NCBI GenBank assembly: GCA_028386065.3
Contig: JAKUCV010007500.1
Span: 1 to 64,000 of the forward strand
Length of the DNA: 64,000 bases
Origin: Turnera subulata
Lineage: Eukaryota > Streptophyta > Magnoliopsida > Malpighiales > Passifloraceae
Reading direction: 5' to 3'
Every line of letters starts with the position of its first letter. Position 1 is the first letter of the stretch. Below, one piece after another: positions 1 through 9,272 of the stretch. Made by a program: the position numbers and the translations under genes. The notes beneath the pieces were generated by a model. It saw only the letters and a list, made by a program, of their open reading frames with translations. It was not told the DNA's origin and searched no databases.

Positions 1-823
1 TTAGGTGTGTCTGAGTGCACCCTCAGGTAGCTAGCGGCCACTCGAGATTTATCAGTGGTTTTTGGCCTCAGAATCTACCCCTTCTGAGGTTCGACATTTG
101 GGTTTCACACCCTGATCTGATCAGATGCGCTACCGAGACTTGACTCACAGTAGAGGGCCCATAATAATAAAAATAATAACAATGATAACAATAAAATAAC
201 GCATTGAGCTCAAATAATACGAACTATAATGCAATAAAACATTTATGTGATGGTGTGTGATTCTGATTTGCTTGTATGTTGTACTTGTGCTCGTGAACTA
301 CTCACCCTACGAGCATGACTTCACTTTCATGTATACTTAGACTTTTAATCTTCACTGAGTAGGCGACTCACTTAATCGCCACCGTTATTTTTCAGACTTT
401 AGTTAGCGTGCAGACTCACTTATACCTTCGACTCGGAGATCAGACGCAGTCACTTCAGCAGGTAGTTGTGCATTATCTCTCGGTGGGATCCATAGGGCCA
501 TATGCATGATATTTTCTATCTTGAGTATTATTATTATTTTCACCTTCCGCTGCATGTTAAATAACTCGAGATGTCATAAATATTTATCTCTATATCGGCA
601 GTTAGCCGGAGTTGATTTGTGATATTATGTCGGCGTGATGCCGTGATGGCTTACTACTTGTTAAGCCGGTTGATCTCATGACATCTTGTTGTTAATACAT
701 TTTCATGGAAAATGTTTGTATGCCGAAGCATCGGTTTTTGTACCCCGGGTTTCAAGAGTATTTTGGTAACTCTTTTTCATTTAATTATTTTATTTTTATT
801 TAATTGGGGTACGGGCTTCCACA
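1..823 (+). repeat. 5' LTR, last 823 bp (cut by window edge)
   Basis: This is the 3' part of the upstream LTR, ending TTCCACA at 823. The full LTR can be estimated at about 3311 bp by adding this piece to 3254-5741 of the downstream copy. It has no coding capacity. Confidence 0.82.
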
Positions 824-825
824 GT

Positions 826-843
826 TGGTAGCGGAGCCAGGTT
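826..843 (+). other. Primer binding site, initiator-Met tRNA type
   Basis: The sequence TGGTAGCGGAGCCAGGTT lies three bases after the LTR end. It matches the complement of the plant initiator tRNA-Met 3' end except at about three positions. It would prime minus-strand synthesis and fixes the element on the plus strand. Confidence 0.75.
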
Positions 844-1136
844 CAGATCTTTGGGTTCTCAAAGTGATTTTTCCTTGTGCATAAGCCTGTTCCAGATTTA
901 TAATTTCAAAAAAAAAATAGGTTTTTTTTTCGATTTGTTTGCATTCATATAGGCGTTATTATGGATCCACCGCAAGACATGTACAATGCTGAAGGACAAG
1001 ATGAAATTATGCCATAATTAAACGGAAACATAAATATTATTGATAATACTAATACTTGAAATACAAACAGACACATTACATTGATTTTGATATTTTATAC
1101 TTCATAAAAAGGGAAATATTACAACGATTTTGATAC

Positions 1137-1142
1137 TTTATT
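1137..1142 (-). terminator. AATAAA poly(A) signal for the 247-aa antisense ORF
   Basis: AATAAA on the minus strand lies about 17 bases past the stop codon of the antisense ORF at 1159-1902, a plausible position for a short 3' UTR. AATAAA is common by chance in AT-rich DNA. Confidence 0.4.
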
Positions 1143-1158
1143 AAAATAGAAAATACAC

Positions 1159-1902
1159 TTAACGGTTCGGAACGACATTGACACGGAAGCTGGTTGGATC
1201 GCTGTTGATGTTGACCGTGATCCTGTCGCTCCAAGAGAACCACATGCCGCCTCTGTCACGCTGGCCAGGAATCTCGAACCGTTTAGCTTGAGGGAACCGG
1301 AGTGGGATCAGACCGTGATCGTCCCGTGGTTGCCACTGTGTCTCCGTCAGAAGAACCATATTCGGTTTGTACTGGTTCTTCAAGTCCCTCAGCGTACGTG
1401 AGAACTCTTGAGCGCGCCTTGCAACTCCTCTGCAGTTCCACACCAGCAGCCGTACCTTTGGCCAAGTTGGAGGTAAGCGCGTCAGTCTGGGCATGCTCTG
1501 AGCCGTCATCGAGAGCAGGTAGTAGGCACCTTGCTCCACAGTCTGGCAAGTGGACTCCAGGTTGAACTCCTGAAGCCTGTCGGAGATGAAGAACATTACG
1601 GAGTTTGCCGATCCGTAGTAGGATGTCCTCAGAGTGCCGCGATCCTCCAGGAAGAACACCTCTTCCATTGGGGTTACAAAGAACCGCGACGAGTAGAGCT
1701 CGTCAACGAAGACCAGTCGGGGCATCCTGCCGAGCTCGTTCGGTAGTTCTTCGGCACGTTCATTGACCATGCTGTAGGCCAGTCGGTTTCTTCTGCCAAG
1801 GTTGGCACCTTCGACGAAGAAAACTGATGATGGGGCAGGCATTGTGTTTGGGCGTGTTGGTGTTTCGTTTTTCCGGAGTTTGAGGTTTCTTTGTCTGGGC
1901 AT
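1159..1902 (-). CDS. Antisense ORF, 247 aa, with endonuclease-like C-terminal part
   Basis: This intact 247-codon frame runs opposite to the retrotransposon that contains it. Residues from about 150 resemble the start of the endonuclease/exonuclease/phosphatase fold found in plant LINE ORF2 proteins: VRLLVWNCRGVARRAQEF, a predicted helix, then a LLTETQ motif holding the catalytic Glu. The match stops after roughly 90 residues, so the catalytic His and Asp motifs of a full endonuclease are absent and nuclease activity is unlikely. Residues 1-149 match nothing I recognise. A TATAAAAG box lies about 48 bases upstream of the ATG, and AATAAA follows the stop. The reading frame has survived in an element that has lost all its own genes, which suggests a recent origin or selection. 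It may equally be a captured LINE fragment with no function. Confidence 0.5.
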   Translation of the reverse strand: MPRQRNLKLRKNETPTRPNTMPAPSSVFFVEGANLGRRNRLAYSMVNERAEELPNELGRMPRLVFVDELYSSRFFVTPMEEVFFLEDRGTLRTSYYGSANSVMFFISDRLQEFNLESTCQTVEQGAYYLLSMTAQSMPRLTRLPPTWPKVRLLVWNCRGVARRAQEFSRTLRDLKNQYKPNMVLLTETQWQPRDDHGLIPLRFPQAKRFEIPGQRDRGGMWFSWSDRITVNINSDPTSFRVNVVPNR

Positions 1903-1949
1903 GAGGTTGCTTTAAAATGCTTTGGATGACTTACTCCTCACCCTACCAT

Positions 1950-1957
1950 CTTTTATA
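1950..1957 (-). promoter_or_regulatory. TATA box upstream of the 247-aa antisense ORF
   Basis: TATAAAAG on the minus strand begins about 55 bases before the ATG at 1902. Transcription about 30 bases downstream of it would leave a leader of roughly 20 bases. This is a motif match only. Confidence 0.4.
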
Positions 1958-2638
1958 ACCTTAGGAGGAGCGTGTTTATTACGTTCGAATTTCAAGTGTC
2001 TGCGTTTGAAATTCTACCGTTGCCTCATTTATTGCTTCGACACGCTATGTGGTTGTTGTCCGGGCAATAAATGCCAGAGGTTATCAGTCCTTCTCTAGCT
2101 TACATTTTTCAATTTCCTGGGCTACCTCATTTTAGTCTCCTTAAGACTTGTTCCTACATCCTTTGTCACATGCACTCGTGACCGTTGTGGCTAGACCGTG
2201 GGGACCACACCTCGAGTAGAGTGCGTGTGCGACAAGCTTACAGCTGTTCGGACAGCGCGGAGTAGTGCGAGACGAGGCAGAAGTTTTTGGCTCATACGGA
2301 CAATTGTGGACAAGTGGGTAACGTGATTTTCGAGAACACAGGACGCTCCCGTGATCATCGCCTTGCCAGTTAACGGGTATCTTTTCCACGAGGCTAACAG
2401 TCGTCACCGTTAACTGTGTACGATACGTTTTCGGGATCGAGGATGTTCACGATCGATCTAGGGCGCCGAATATGGAAACTTGCTTTGTTATAACTTCTTA
2501 ATGTTTTGACTTTATTAAACGAGTTTTAGTTTGTTTATAATTTCCTTATGTTTAATTTCGTACCTTTATTGCTGGTTTTTAATCTGTTTAACACGAGATT
2601 TCGCAACAGTAGGGTTTCGATTCAAGAAGAAAGCTTAT
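1958..2638. other. Noncoding stretch between the two antisense ORFs
   Basis: No supported gene is seen here. An 88-codon frame on the minus strand (2141-2407) has no recognisable domain and no promoter motif. The stretch could be an intron if the two antisense ORFs belong to one gene, but I see no clear splice pair. Confidence 0.5.
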
Positions 2639-2644
2639 TTTATT
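2639..2644 (-). terminator. AATAAA poly(A) signal for the 118-aa antisense ORF
   Basis: AATAAA on the minus strand lies about 65 bases after the stop of the ORF at 2709-3065 and in the same direction. This arrangement argues for a separate transcription unit rather than a first exon of the downstream antisense ORF. Confidence 0.4.
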
Positions 2645-2708
2645 GATTTCTTAACATGGTACAACAAAAAGGAAGCACTCTACGGAGTTACATGATTTTT
2701 CAGATCTG

Positions 2709-3065
2709 TTACAAGTTTCTGTATATTCGCGACCTGAGAAGAGAGCCCATACAGGCCAGTTCTATTTGCATCACTGCAGTGTGGACCTTCTTCAGTGAAG
2801 TGTCCAGTTGCTTCATTATCTGCAGTGGTGTGCTGGACTCAGCTGCTGCCTTGCCTTTCCTATCTTTCGCAGAAGGTCCTTCCTTGCTTACACGCTTCTT
2901 TCGCCGTTTTGGAGGAACCACCATATGCTCCTTCAGGCCGATGATGCTGGTCTTGAACCGCTTCTTAGGAGGTTCTTCATCGGAGCTTGTCGGGAAAGCC
3001 CTACCACCGATGTAACTGTTATCCTCTGAGTCGGAGGTAGTACGGGATCTTAGTGGTGAGTCCAT
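2709..3065 (-). CDS. Antisense ORF, 118 aa, basic protein with nuclear-localisation-like motifs
   Basis: This small intact frame is antisense to the element. The start context ACAACCATGG is close to the plant consensus. The N-terminus is rich in Ser and Asp, residues about 32-37 read PPKKRF, and residues about 51-57 read PPKRRKK. Both look like nuclear localisation signals. A short amphipathic stretch (LQIMKQLDTSLKKVHTAVMQ) follows. I do not recognise a family. A TATATAAA box lies about 35 bases upstream of the ATG and an AATAAA signal lies downstream. If expressed, it would probably be a nuclear or nucleic-acid-binding protein; that is inference from composition alone. Confidence 0.45.
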   Translation of the reverse strand: MDSPLRSRTTSDSEDNSYIGGRAFPTSSDEEPPKKRFKTSIIGLKEHMVVPPKRRKKRVSKEGPSAKDRKGKAAAESSTPLQIMKQLDTSLKKVHTAVMQIELACMGSLLRSRIYRNL

Positions 3066-3098
3066 GGTTGTGTGTGAGTTCTCAATTATTAGGTTCGG

Positions 3099-3106
3099 TT
3101 TATATA
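3099..3106 (-). promoter_or_regulatory. TATA box upstream of the 118-aa antisense ORF
   Basis: TATATAAA on the minus strand lies 34-41 bases before the ATG at 3065. The spacing would give a very short leader, or an RNA that starts close to the ATG. Confidence 0.4.
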
Positions 3107-3240
3107 AGCGGAGGAAACGTCGCTTAAGGGTATAAGCGATATCTCGCGTTGAGTTCGGACATCTGGTGGAGAATACCAGAAACTTATCGTGGTAGGACCT
3201 ACAGACTTAATGATTGAATTTCGAGGACGAAATTTTCTTA

Positions 3241-3253
3241 AGTGGGGTAGAAC
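3241..3253 (+). other. Polypurine tract before the 3' LTR
   Basis: The tract AGTGGGGTAGAAC follows the conserved GAGGACGAAATTTT motif and directly precedes TGTAACGCCCC. It would prime plus-strand DNA synthesis. The pair is typical of plant chromovirus 3' ends. Confidence 0.75.
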
Positions 3254-6063
3254 TGTAACGCCCCAGATTTTTATAACTTGATTTCTGGAATTTTCGGAAT
3301 TTCATTCCAATTTTACCCTTGAGGTATTTTCGAGTTTTAGTCGAGGAAATAAAATATCTTTCTTTGGAAATGTCAATTTCCAGTTGGGATTTCTCGTGCT
3401 TGGGGTTTCGTTGATATCGGGATGTGTTTCGGGGCGAAACAGGGGTCTTGTTGTGTCTTCGATTGAAACTACGTCGTTTTGGTCTAAGTAAAAAAAAAAA
3501 AAAACGTTGACCAGGCAGGGGGTTGACCGCGCCTAAGCGGACGACGGGTCGTCCACTAGGGCGGCCAACCCTAGCCCGATCCTTCTCCTTTCTTCTCTTC
3601 TCCACTTTCTTTTTCCTTCTTCTTTTCTCCTCCAATTTTTCTTTTTTTCTTTCTGCCGTTTTCTTCTCCACCCAGCCGTCACCCCCCAACGGCTTTGCCT
3701 CCACGATTTTCCCCTCCATCTTTTTGCAACGGTCATGTCCCCCACTACCGCCATCAACGTCCATCAAATTCCAACCCTCTTCTTCTTTCTTTTTCTCGAA
3801 TCTCTCTCACACACAAACCGGGGAGCCGCCACTTCCCTTCTCTCTCTTTTTCATCATCTCTTCTCCCCTTAAACAACCTCGCCGCCATCTTCCCTTTTCT
3901 CTTCAATTCACCGCCGTTGCTGGACGAAAAACAGACAGTAGAGAGGAGGCTCGACGAGGCATCGCTTCCGGTTCTTGTTTCCGGTGTTGGTAAGTTCATG
4001 TCGCCTCCCTTGTGTCTCGTCTTCTTCCTTTCAGTTTGATGGCGGACTAACCGAGGTGGGTTGTTGCTGTGGTGTTGTTTCGGTGGCCGGTCGGGGTGCG
4101 GTTTGTTGAGCCGTCGGCTGTTCGCGGTGGTGGCTGTGTCTCGGCAGTTGTTGGGGGATGCGGGTTTGTTCGTGCTTGGCCGGAACTAGATGCTGTTGGT
4201 GCAGGATTATAGGCTGCAGGTCTCGGATTTGTTGTTGGGGTTTCGACTTGGTGATTCTGATTAGTCGTTGTGCTCCTGGCTTGGTGGTGGTGTTCGATGC
4301 GGTGGTTCCTGTGACCGGACATGGGGTTCGTCGATGCGGGATTTGTGTACAGATTTGGGCTCCCTAGAATTCGGCAGAATCGGTTGGTTGTTCCGGTAAG
4401 GATCCGATGCCTTAACTTGTTTCTCAAATCGTCTTGAAGCTTGGTAATTGTTGTTAGTTGTTTTGTGTGTCGTTTGGTGATGTTTCGGGTTGGCAGTGGC
4501 TGGTGGGATGTCCTTGGTCACTCGGGTTACTGTTCCGACGAAGTGACCGGAATCCGGCGAGCGCGCACTGTTCCGGCAAGGGCTCGGTAATTTTCCGGCG
4601 AAGGCTCGAATTCTGTCCAACGACATATATTTCTTGCTTAGACGGTATAATCCTTTGTTTTGTCTCGGTTTTGTCGTGTACTTGAATTTTGAATTATTTA
4701 CCGAAATATACATTAATTTTTTTATTAAGTGAATTGCGGTTTACCGAGAGCGGAGAGTTAGAGTGTGTGGCCGGGAGAACCTACCGACACGAATAGACTT
4801 TAGGCCGATTAACCTTGGGCTCGGGATGGCTTTAGGACGGTTTTAGGAAAAACCGAGCCCAGGCCCAATAATTTCAATTTGAAGCCTAGGTTGTTCAAAT
4901 GGACTTAAAGTGATAGACTTAAGATCTAATCAAGGATAATTAAATTCACGGACATTAAGAGCGGGTTCGAAGCCCAATTACATAATCGGTAAAAATATGA
5001 ACTTAAAGAGGTGGGCCTTTGGCCCGGAATTTGTGACTAAGAATTTAGCGGGCTTTAGGCCCGAGAATTTTTAATGGACTTAAACCGATGAACTTTAGAT
5101 TCCTAATCGTTGGAGATATAGATGAGAAAATATCCTTTCGGACTTAGACTCGGAGATCTTATAATCAGATAGTTAGGGTCGGGAGATACTCGATTAGAAC
5201 ATACCTTAGCATACATACACGTTTATTCCGAAATTGGTTTAGTGATTATATTATGTGCCGGTATTCAGGCACGGGAGATACCTCGGGAGCTGTAGACTCG
5301 GATCGGGAAGAAGTCATAATCTGCATTTTGAGGTGACATTACAAGTCTTTTATATATGTTTTGTGAATGCATGTTGGTGTGGTTTGTTTGTTACTTGCCT
5401 TGTCTGCTACATGCAATGATTGGAATTGTATACCTGATTATTCTCACATGCCTAATTTCTATGTGAAAAACTGTTATGAAATATAACAAGTAATATGCTT
5501 TGGTGATAGTGAGTAGTTATGGGCCGAAGGCCCGGATTAGACAGGGACACATACCATTCACACTTCCCTGAAAGACATAATGTACTTCAACAGAAATGTA
5601 AAGTGTAATTAAGAATAAAATACTAAATTCTACTGTGGCGTCGGTTGGTAGCCCCGAGGGAGGGTTGGGTACCCTCGGGTCACATTATGCTGTTTAGCAT
5701 GCCCAGGGGATGTAGGTGCACCCCTGGAAGACTTGCACCGGTTAGGTGTGTCTGAGTGCACCCTCAGGTAGCTAGCGGCCACTCGAGATTTATCAGTGGT
5801 TTTTGGCCTCAGAATCTACCCCTTCTGAGGTTCGACATTTGGGTTTCACACCCTGATCTGATCAGATGCGCTACCGAGACTTGACTCACAGTAGAGGGCC
5901 CATAATAATAAAAATAATAACAATGATAACAATAAAATAATGCATTGAGCTCAAATAATACGAACTATAATGCAATAAAACATTTATGTGATGGTGTGTG
6001 ATTCTGATTTGCTTGTATGCTGTACTTGTGCTCGTGAACTACTCACCCTACGAGCATGACCTC
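3254..6063 (+). repeat. 3' LTR, truncated (about 2810 of 3311 bp)
   Basis: It starts TGTAACGCCCC and matches the upstream LTR up to about 6063, then breaks off. The last roughly 500 bp of the LTR are missing and unrelated DNA follows. Around 3580-3960 there is a CT-rich stretch that looks like a transcribed leader. The open frames in this LTR have low-complexity composition and I do not accept them as genes. Confidence 0.8.
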
Positions 6064-6491
6064 AAGTTTGTTTGTATTGATCTTTGCAATCTTTTTCTTT
6101 GGTAGATTTGATAACGAAGGTATCCTTTTTTTATTAAGGATTACCATGCTCGCCATATTATGCTATCAAAGAACTTATGTGGTTAAAGATTTACAATTTC
6201 GTGATGTATTATTCAAGCGGGATATTGAACCCTTGAGGAAGTATCTACCCCGAGTCTTTTAGGTGTCTTGGCAATTGAATGGTGATGAAGATATTTTCTT
6301 ATGGGAACATTTTATGATATTTTCCATGTGCTTTTTTTTTTTATACTAATCGATGATGTTGAAGGTGAAATTCAAATTCGAAACCTCACCATATACTATA
6401 ATCTTTATAAATACTATTTAATATTAGAATCTAGATAATTTATTCAAGCTTCCATTTAGATACTTACCAGAAAAAGGCATGTTTTTCCTTA
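6064..6491. other. AT-rich flanking DNA without a supported gene
   Basis: A 68-codon frame at 6056-6262 begins inside the LTR and matches nothing I know. Nothing else is visible. Confidence 0.5.
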
Positions 6492-6929
6492 TAGCCCGTT
6501 TGGTATGCCTGAAGTGAAATCGATTCCTTCATTTGATATAATTTTATTTAAGTTAAAATATGAATTGAATTCTATTTTTTATTTTTGAATCAATATTTAG
6601 TTAATATTTAAAATCAAAGCAGAATAGATCGGATTTGGAAATCATTTCTAGTTGGCCAAGTGTTGATATGTCTAAATGACAAAAATGACCCTATAATTTT
6701 ATTTTATTTACAAAAAGAATCAAGGAGAACCTTTTTTAGCAAAAGGACTACTTAGGTAATTTTGGAAATTCAATTCATAATTTGATTATACCAAACATTA
6801 GAATTGAATTCAATTCCTCATTATTAAAAATTATACCAAACATGGAAATTGATTTCATAATGAATTCAAATTCTAAATTTTTAATGAATCGAATTCATTT
6901 CCACTTTGGATTTGATACCAAACGGACTG
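6492..6929. mobile_element. MITE, PIF/Harbinger-like, 438 bp
   Basis: The ends are inverted: TAGCCCGTTTGGTA at the left and TACCAAACGGACTG at the right, two mismatches in 14. TTA flanks both sides (6489-6491 and 6930-6932), the three-base duplication expected for Harbinger elements. The interior is AT-rich with many GAATTC-like palindromes and no ORF, so it would need a transposase in trans. Confidence 0.65.
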
Positions 6930-6932
6930 TTA

Positions 6933-7222
6933 ATACTATAATAAGATCAAAATTTCATCCTCGATCCATTTTATGTTCCACATAGTATTGAAATCAAATT
7001 TCCATCTTTAATGTTATGATTCAATCATTTTCAGGCCAAATTATCTTTTGGTTGTTATTTCCATCAACAAAGTATTTTAAAAAATTAAATTTTTTATATT
7101 CTGCAATGACATCTTTTGTTATAGAATTATCTTATTAAGCCATACAGATTGCAAAGCCGGCTAATTCCATTGTGGTAATAGGTTTATTTAAAGAAGAAAA
7201 TACGTATGTCTTCACTGACTTC
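6933..7222. other. AT-rich flanking DNA, nothing recognised
   Basis: No ORF, repeat or RNA motif stands out between the MITE and the LINE target duplication. Confidence 0.5.
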
Positions 7223-7240
7223 AACATTATTTCATCAGAA
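7223..7240. repeat. LINE target site duplication, left copy
   Basis: AACATTATTTCATCAGAA occurs here and, with one mismatch, at 18642-18659. An 18-bp duplication next to a poly(A) run is the signature of LINE target-primed insertion. Confidence 0.85.
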
Positions 7241-7723
7241 TACATCCTAGTTTTTCTCTCACGCTAGGGTTTCCGCTAGGATTTCTCTAGGGTTTTTTGG
7301 ATCTGGTTAGAGGTGACTATCTAGGTTTGTTCCTCTCTTCTATGTGAGTTTTCCTTCCCCATCTTGGGTGGTTCTTCACGTCTACTACGTGGTTTTGGTC
7401 TTGTTTGCTATTCTCTTATTTATTTTTTTCTCTATTTTTGTTTTGTTCTTGTCTGTCCCTGTTTTCATCTGTCGTTGTTCTACCTCTCCATGTTCTCTTT
7501 GTCTGTGTGTCTCTTCTCTTTGATTTTTAGGTTTCGGGTTCCCCTTTGTCTTCTCTTTGTGCCCCGTTTGTGTTTTTTTCGTTTTTATTGCCAAGGTGTT
7601 TCTTCTTCGTGTCTTTTCCAGTGTGTAGGTTTTTCTGGTTCGGGGTGTTTGCTGTTGTGGGTGTTTGGAGTTTCTCTCTGTGATCCTCTATTTCCTCTCT
7701 GGTTTGGTATGACATAGTTATTG

Positions 7724-9272
7724 GCCAGATGAGTCAGGCAGGGACAGAGGGACCTGGGGGAAAAAGAGCTAGAGAATAGGCAGGGCTTGCAGCCCAACGG
7801 AGGATGATGATGATGTATTGGTGTCAGAGGAAACGACTGATTTGCAACCGAGACAAAAATTCTATTGTATTATGGGTAAGGTTATTGGGATGAAGCATGT
7901 TAATCCCCAAGCATTTGTTACGGTGATGAGGCGTGTATGGAATCCTTTGAAGGCTGTGGAAGCGAAGTAACTAAATAGGAATCTCTTTCTGTTCAAGTTT
8001 CATAGCTGGCGAGATCAACAGGAGGTTTTAGATGCGGATAAGCTATGGTTCTTTGAAAAGCAGTTGGTCGTGACTAAAACCATCACAGGAGATGAGGTTC
8101 TCTCTCACGTCGATCTTGTAGAAGCCCTAGTGTGGCTTCAGATGTTTGATATCCCTCTCAATCGAAGAACCATTCTTAATGTACAAGGAATTGCTAGTAA
8201 AGTCGGTCGCTTTCTCAGTTTTGATGAGAAGGGAGCATCAAGGATGGGGGAAGTTTGTGCGTTTCAAGGTAGCTCTGAATGTTGACAAACATTTACATAG
8301 AACGCTGGCTATTCGCAAGGGTAATGGTGCATCTATTGAAGTCTCTTTCAGATACGAGGGTATTCCGAATTTCTGCTATCTATGTGGTAAATTGGGTCAC
8401 CTGTTTAAGGAGTGCGACCTTCAGCGTGAGGAATCAGATGAGGAGGAGGTTTTGAGTTTCAGGGAATGGATGAGAGCATCTTCACGAAAGCCCTTTAGTG
8501 CCCGATTAGAAGCAGTTGTGGCAAAACCGGTTTATCGAGCTATAGAGGGTCTTTGTAATTAGGATCGAGGGAGTGCTTCACAAGGTGTGGCTAGAAAGTT
8601 ATAGGTTGACATGGGTCAGATGCTCATATGGAAAGGGCTCTTAGTCTCATTACTTCAACTGAGGGCCTGCGCACGGCTCAAGCGAGTCAGACCGTGACTG
8701 AACTTAGATCTGTTTTACCAGTGATTCTCCAGGAGGGAAGTAGACCAGCACTTGAACAAATGGTGGAGGTCCCTCAGTCTCTACAGCCTCGGAAAGCTAC
8801 CCCAGGGGAAGTTCTGGCTTTCACTTTAGGTTCACCTGGTATTAGGACTGTAGAACTTCACAAGGCGAATGTACGTGGTAAACAGAGCAAGGCTAAGGCG
8901 GGTAGCAACAAATGGAGTGAGTTGAACAAGGGAACCATGCACATCAGAGAGGCACTACTGGTTTCGGGCAACACTGACCGTGAATCTCAGCTCAGTTTAG
9001 AAGGTAGTCAAGAACAAATTGAGGATACTACTAAGTCGAGTCTCAAGGCACATCAGGGTAGGAAGTGGAAGAGGCGAGCAATAGAAGGAAGTGAGGTGCG
9101 TGTTGAGAAGGAGCAGGACGAGATGGGTAAACGAAAGGCTGGAGGGCTTGAGGATGAGGAGATGGAGTGGGAGAGTGTAGGCAAAAGGGTGAAGGAGGAT
9201 GGTCTCAGTAACAGTATGGAATATCCAGCGAGATCGGCGGAGGCTGTTGATCAGCCCCGCCAGGCGCAATGA
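7724..9272 (+). pseudogene. LINE ORF1, RNA-binding protein (DUF4283 plus CCHC zinc knuckle)
   Basis: ORF1 proteins bind LINE RNA and accompany ORF2 into the nucleus. The N-terminal part (about 7860-8270) matches the plant DUF4283 pattern: GKVIG, VMRRVWNPLKAVEAK, NLFLFKF, and a WLQMFDIPLNRRT-like stretch. A CCHC knuckle follows (CYLCGKLGHLFKEC, near 8378-8420). The C-terminal part (8628-9272) is charged, with a basic RKWKRR and later KRKAGG. Stops near 7968 and 8560 and a frameshift near 8240 break it. The start is uncertain, because the ATG near 7729 soon meets a stop. Confidence 0.75.

Larger units (their letters stand above)
1..6063 (+). mobile_element. Nonautonomous Ty3/Gypsy-type LTR element (LARD-like), incomplete at both ends
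   Basis: Positions 1-319 repeat at 5742-6060 with two mismatches counted by eye, so these are parts of two LTR copies. The first LTR ends in CCACA at 823 and is followed by a site resembling the initiator-Met tRNA primer site. A TCGAGGACGAAATTTT motif (3221-3236) and a purine tract come just before the second LTR, which starts TGTAACGCCCC at 3254. That junction is typical of plant chromoviruses. The internal region (824-3253) is only about 2.4 kb and has no gag, protease, RT or integrase, so the element must depend on proteins from elsewhere. It carries two antisense ORFs instead. The near-identity of the LTRs suggests a recent insertion. The Gypsy assignment rests on terminal motifs only. 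Confidence 0.82.

Noticed and set aside
3523..3993. 156-codon plus-strand frame in the 3' LTR
   Set aside because: Low-complexity Ser/Phe/Pro sequence from a CT-rich leader; no domain, and it overlaps frames on the other strand.
4261..4713. 150-codon minus-strand frame in the LTR
   Set aside because: Composition reflects the LTR (Thr/Asn/Pro-rich); no start context or homology.
6056..6262. 68-codon plus-strand frame at the LTR break
   Set aside because: It begins inside the LTR remnant and matches no family I know.
7364..7717. 117-codon hydrophobic frame in the LINE leader
   Set aside because: TC-rich leader gives Phe/Leu/Cys runs that mimic membrane segments.
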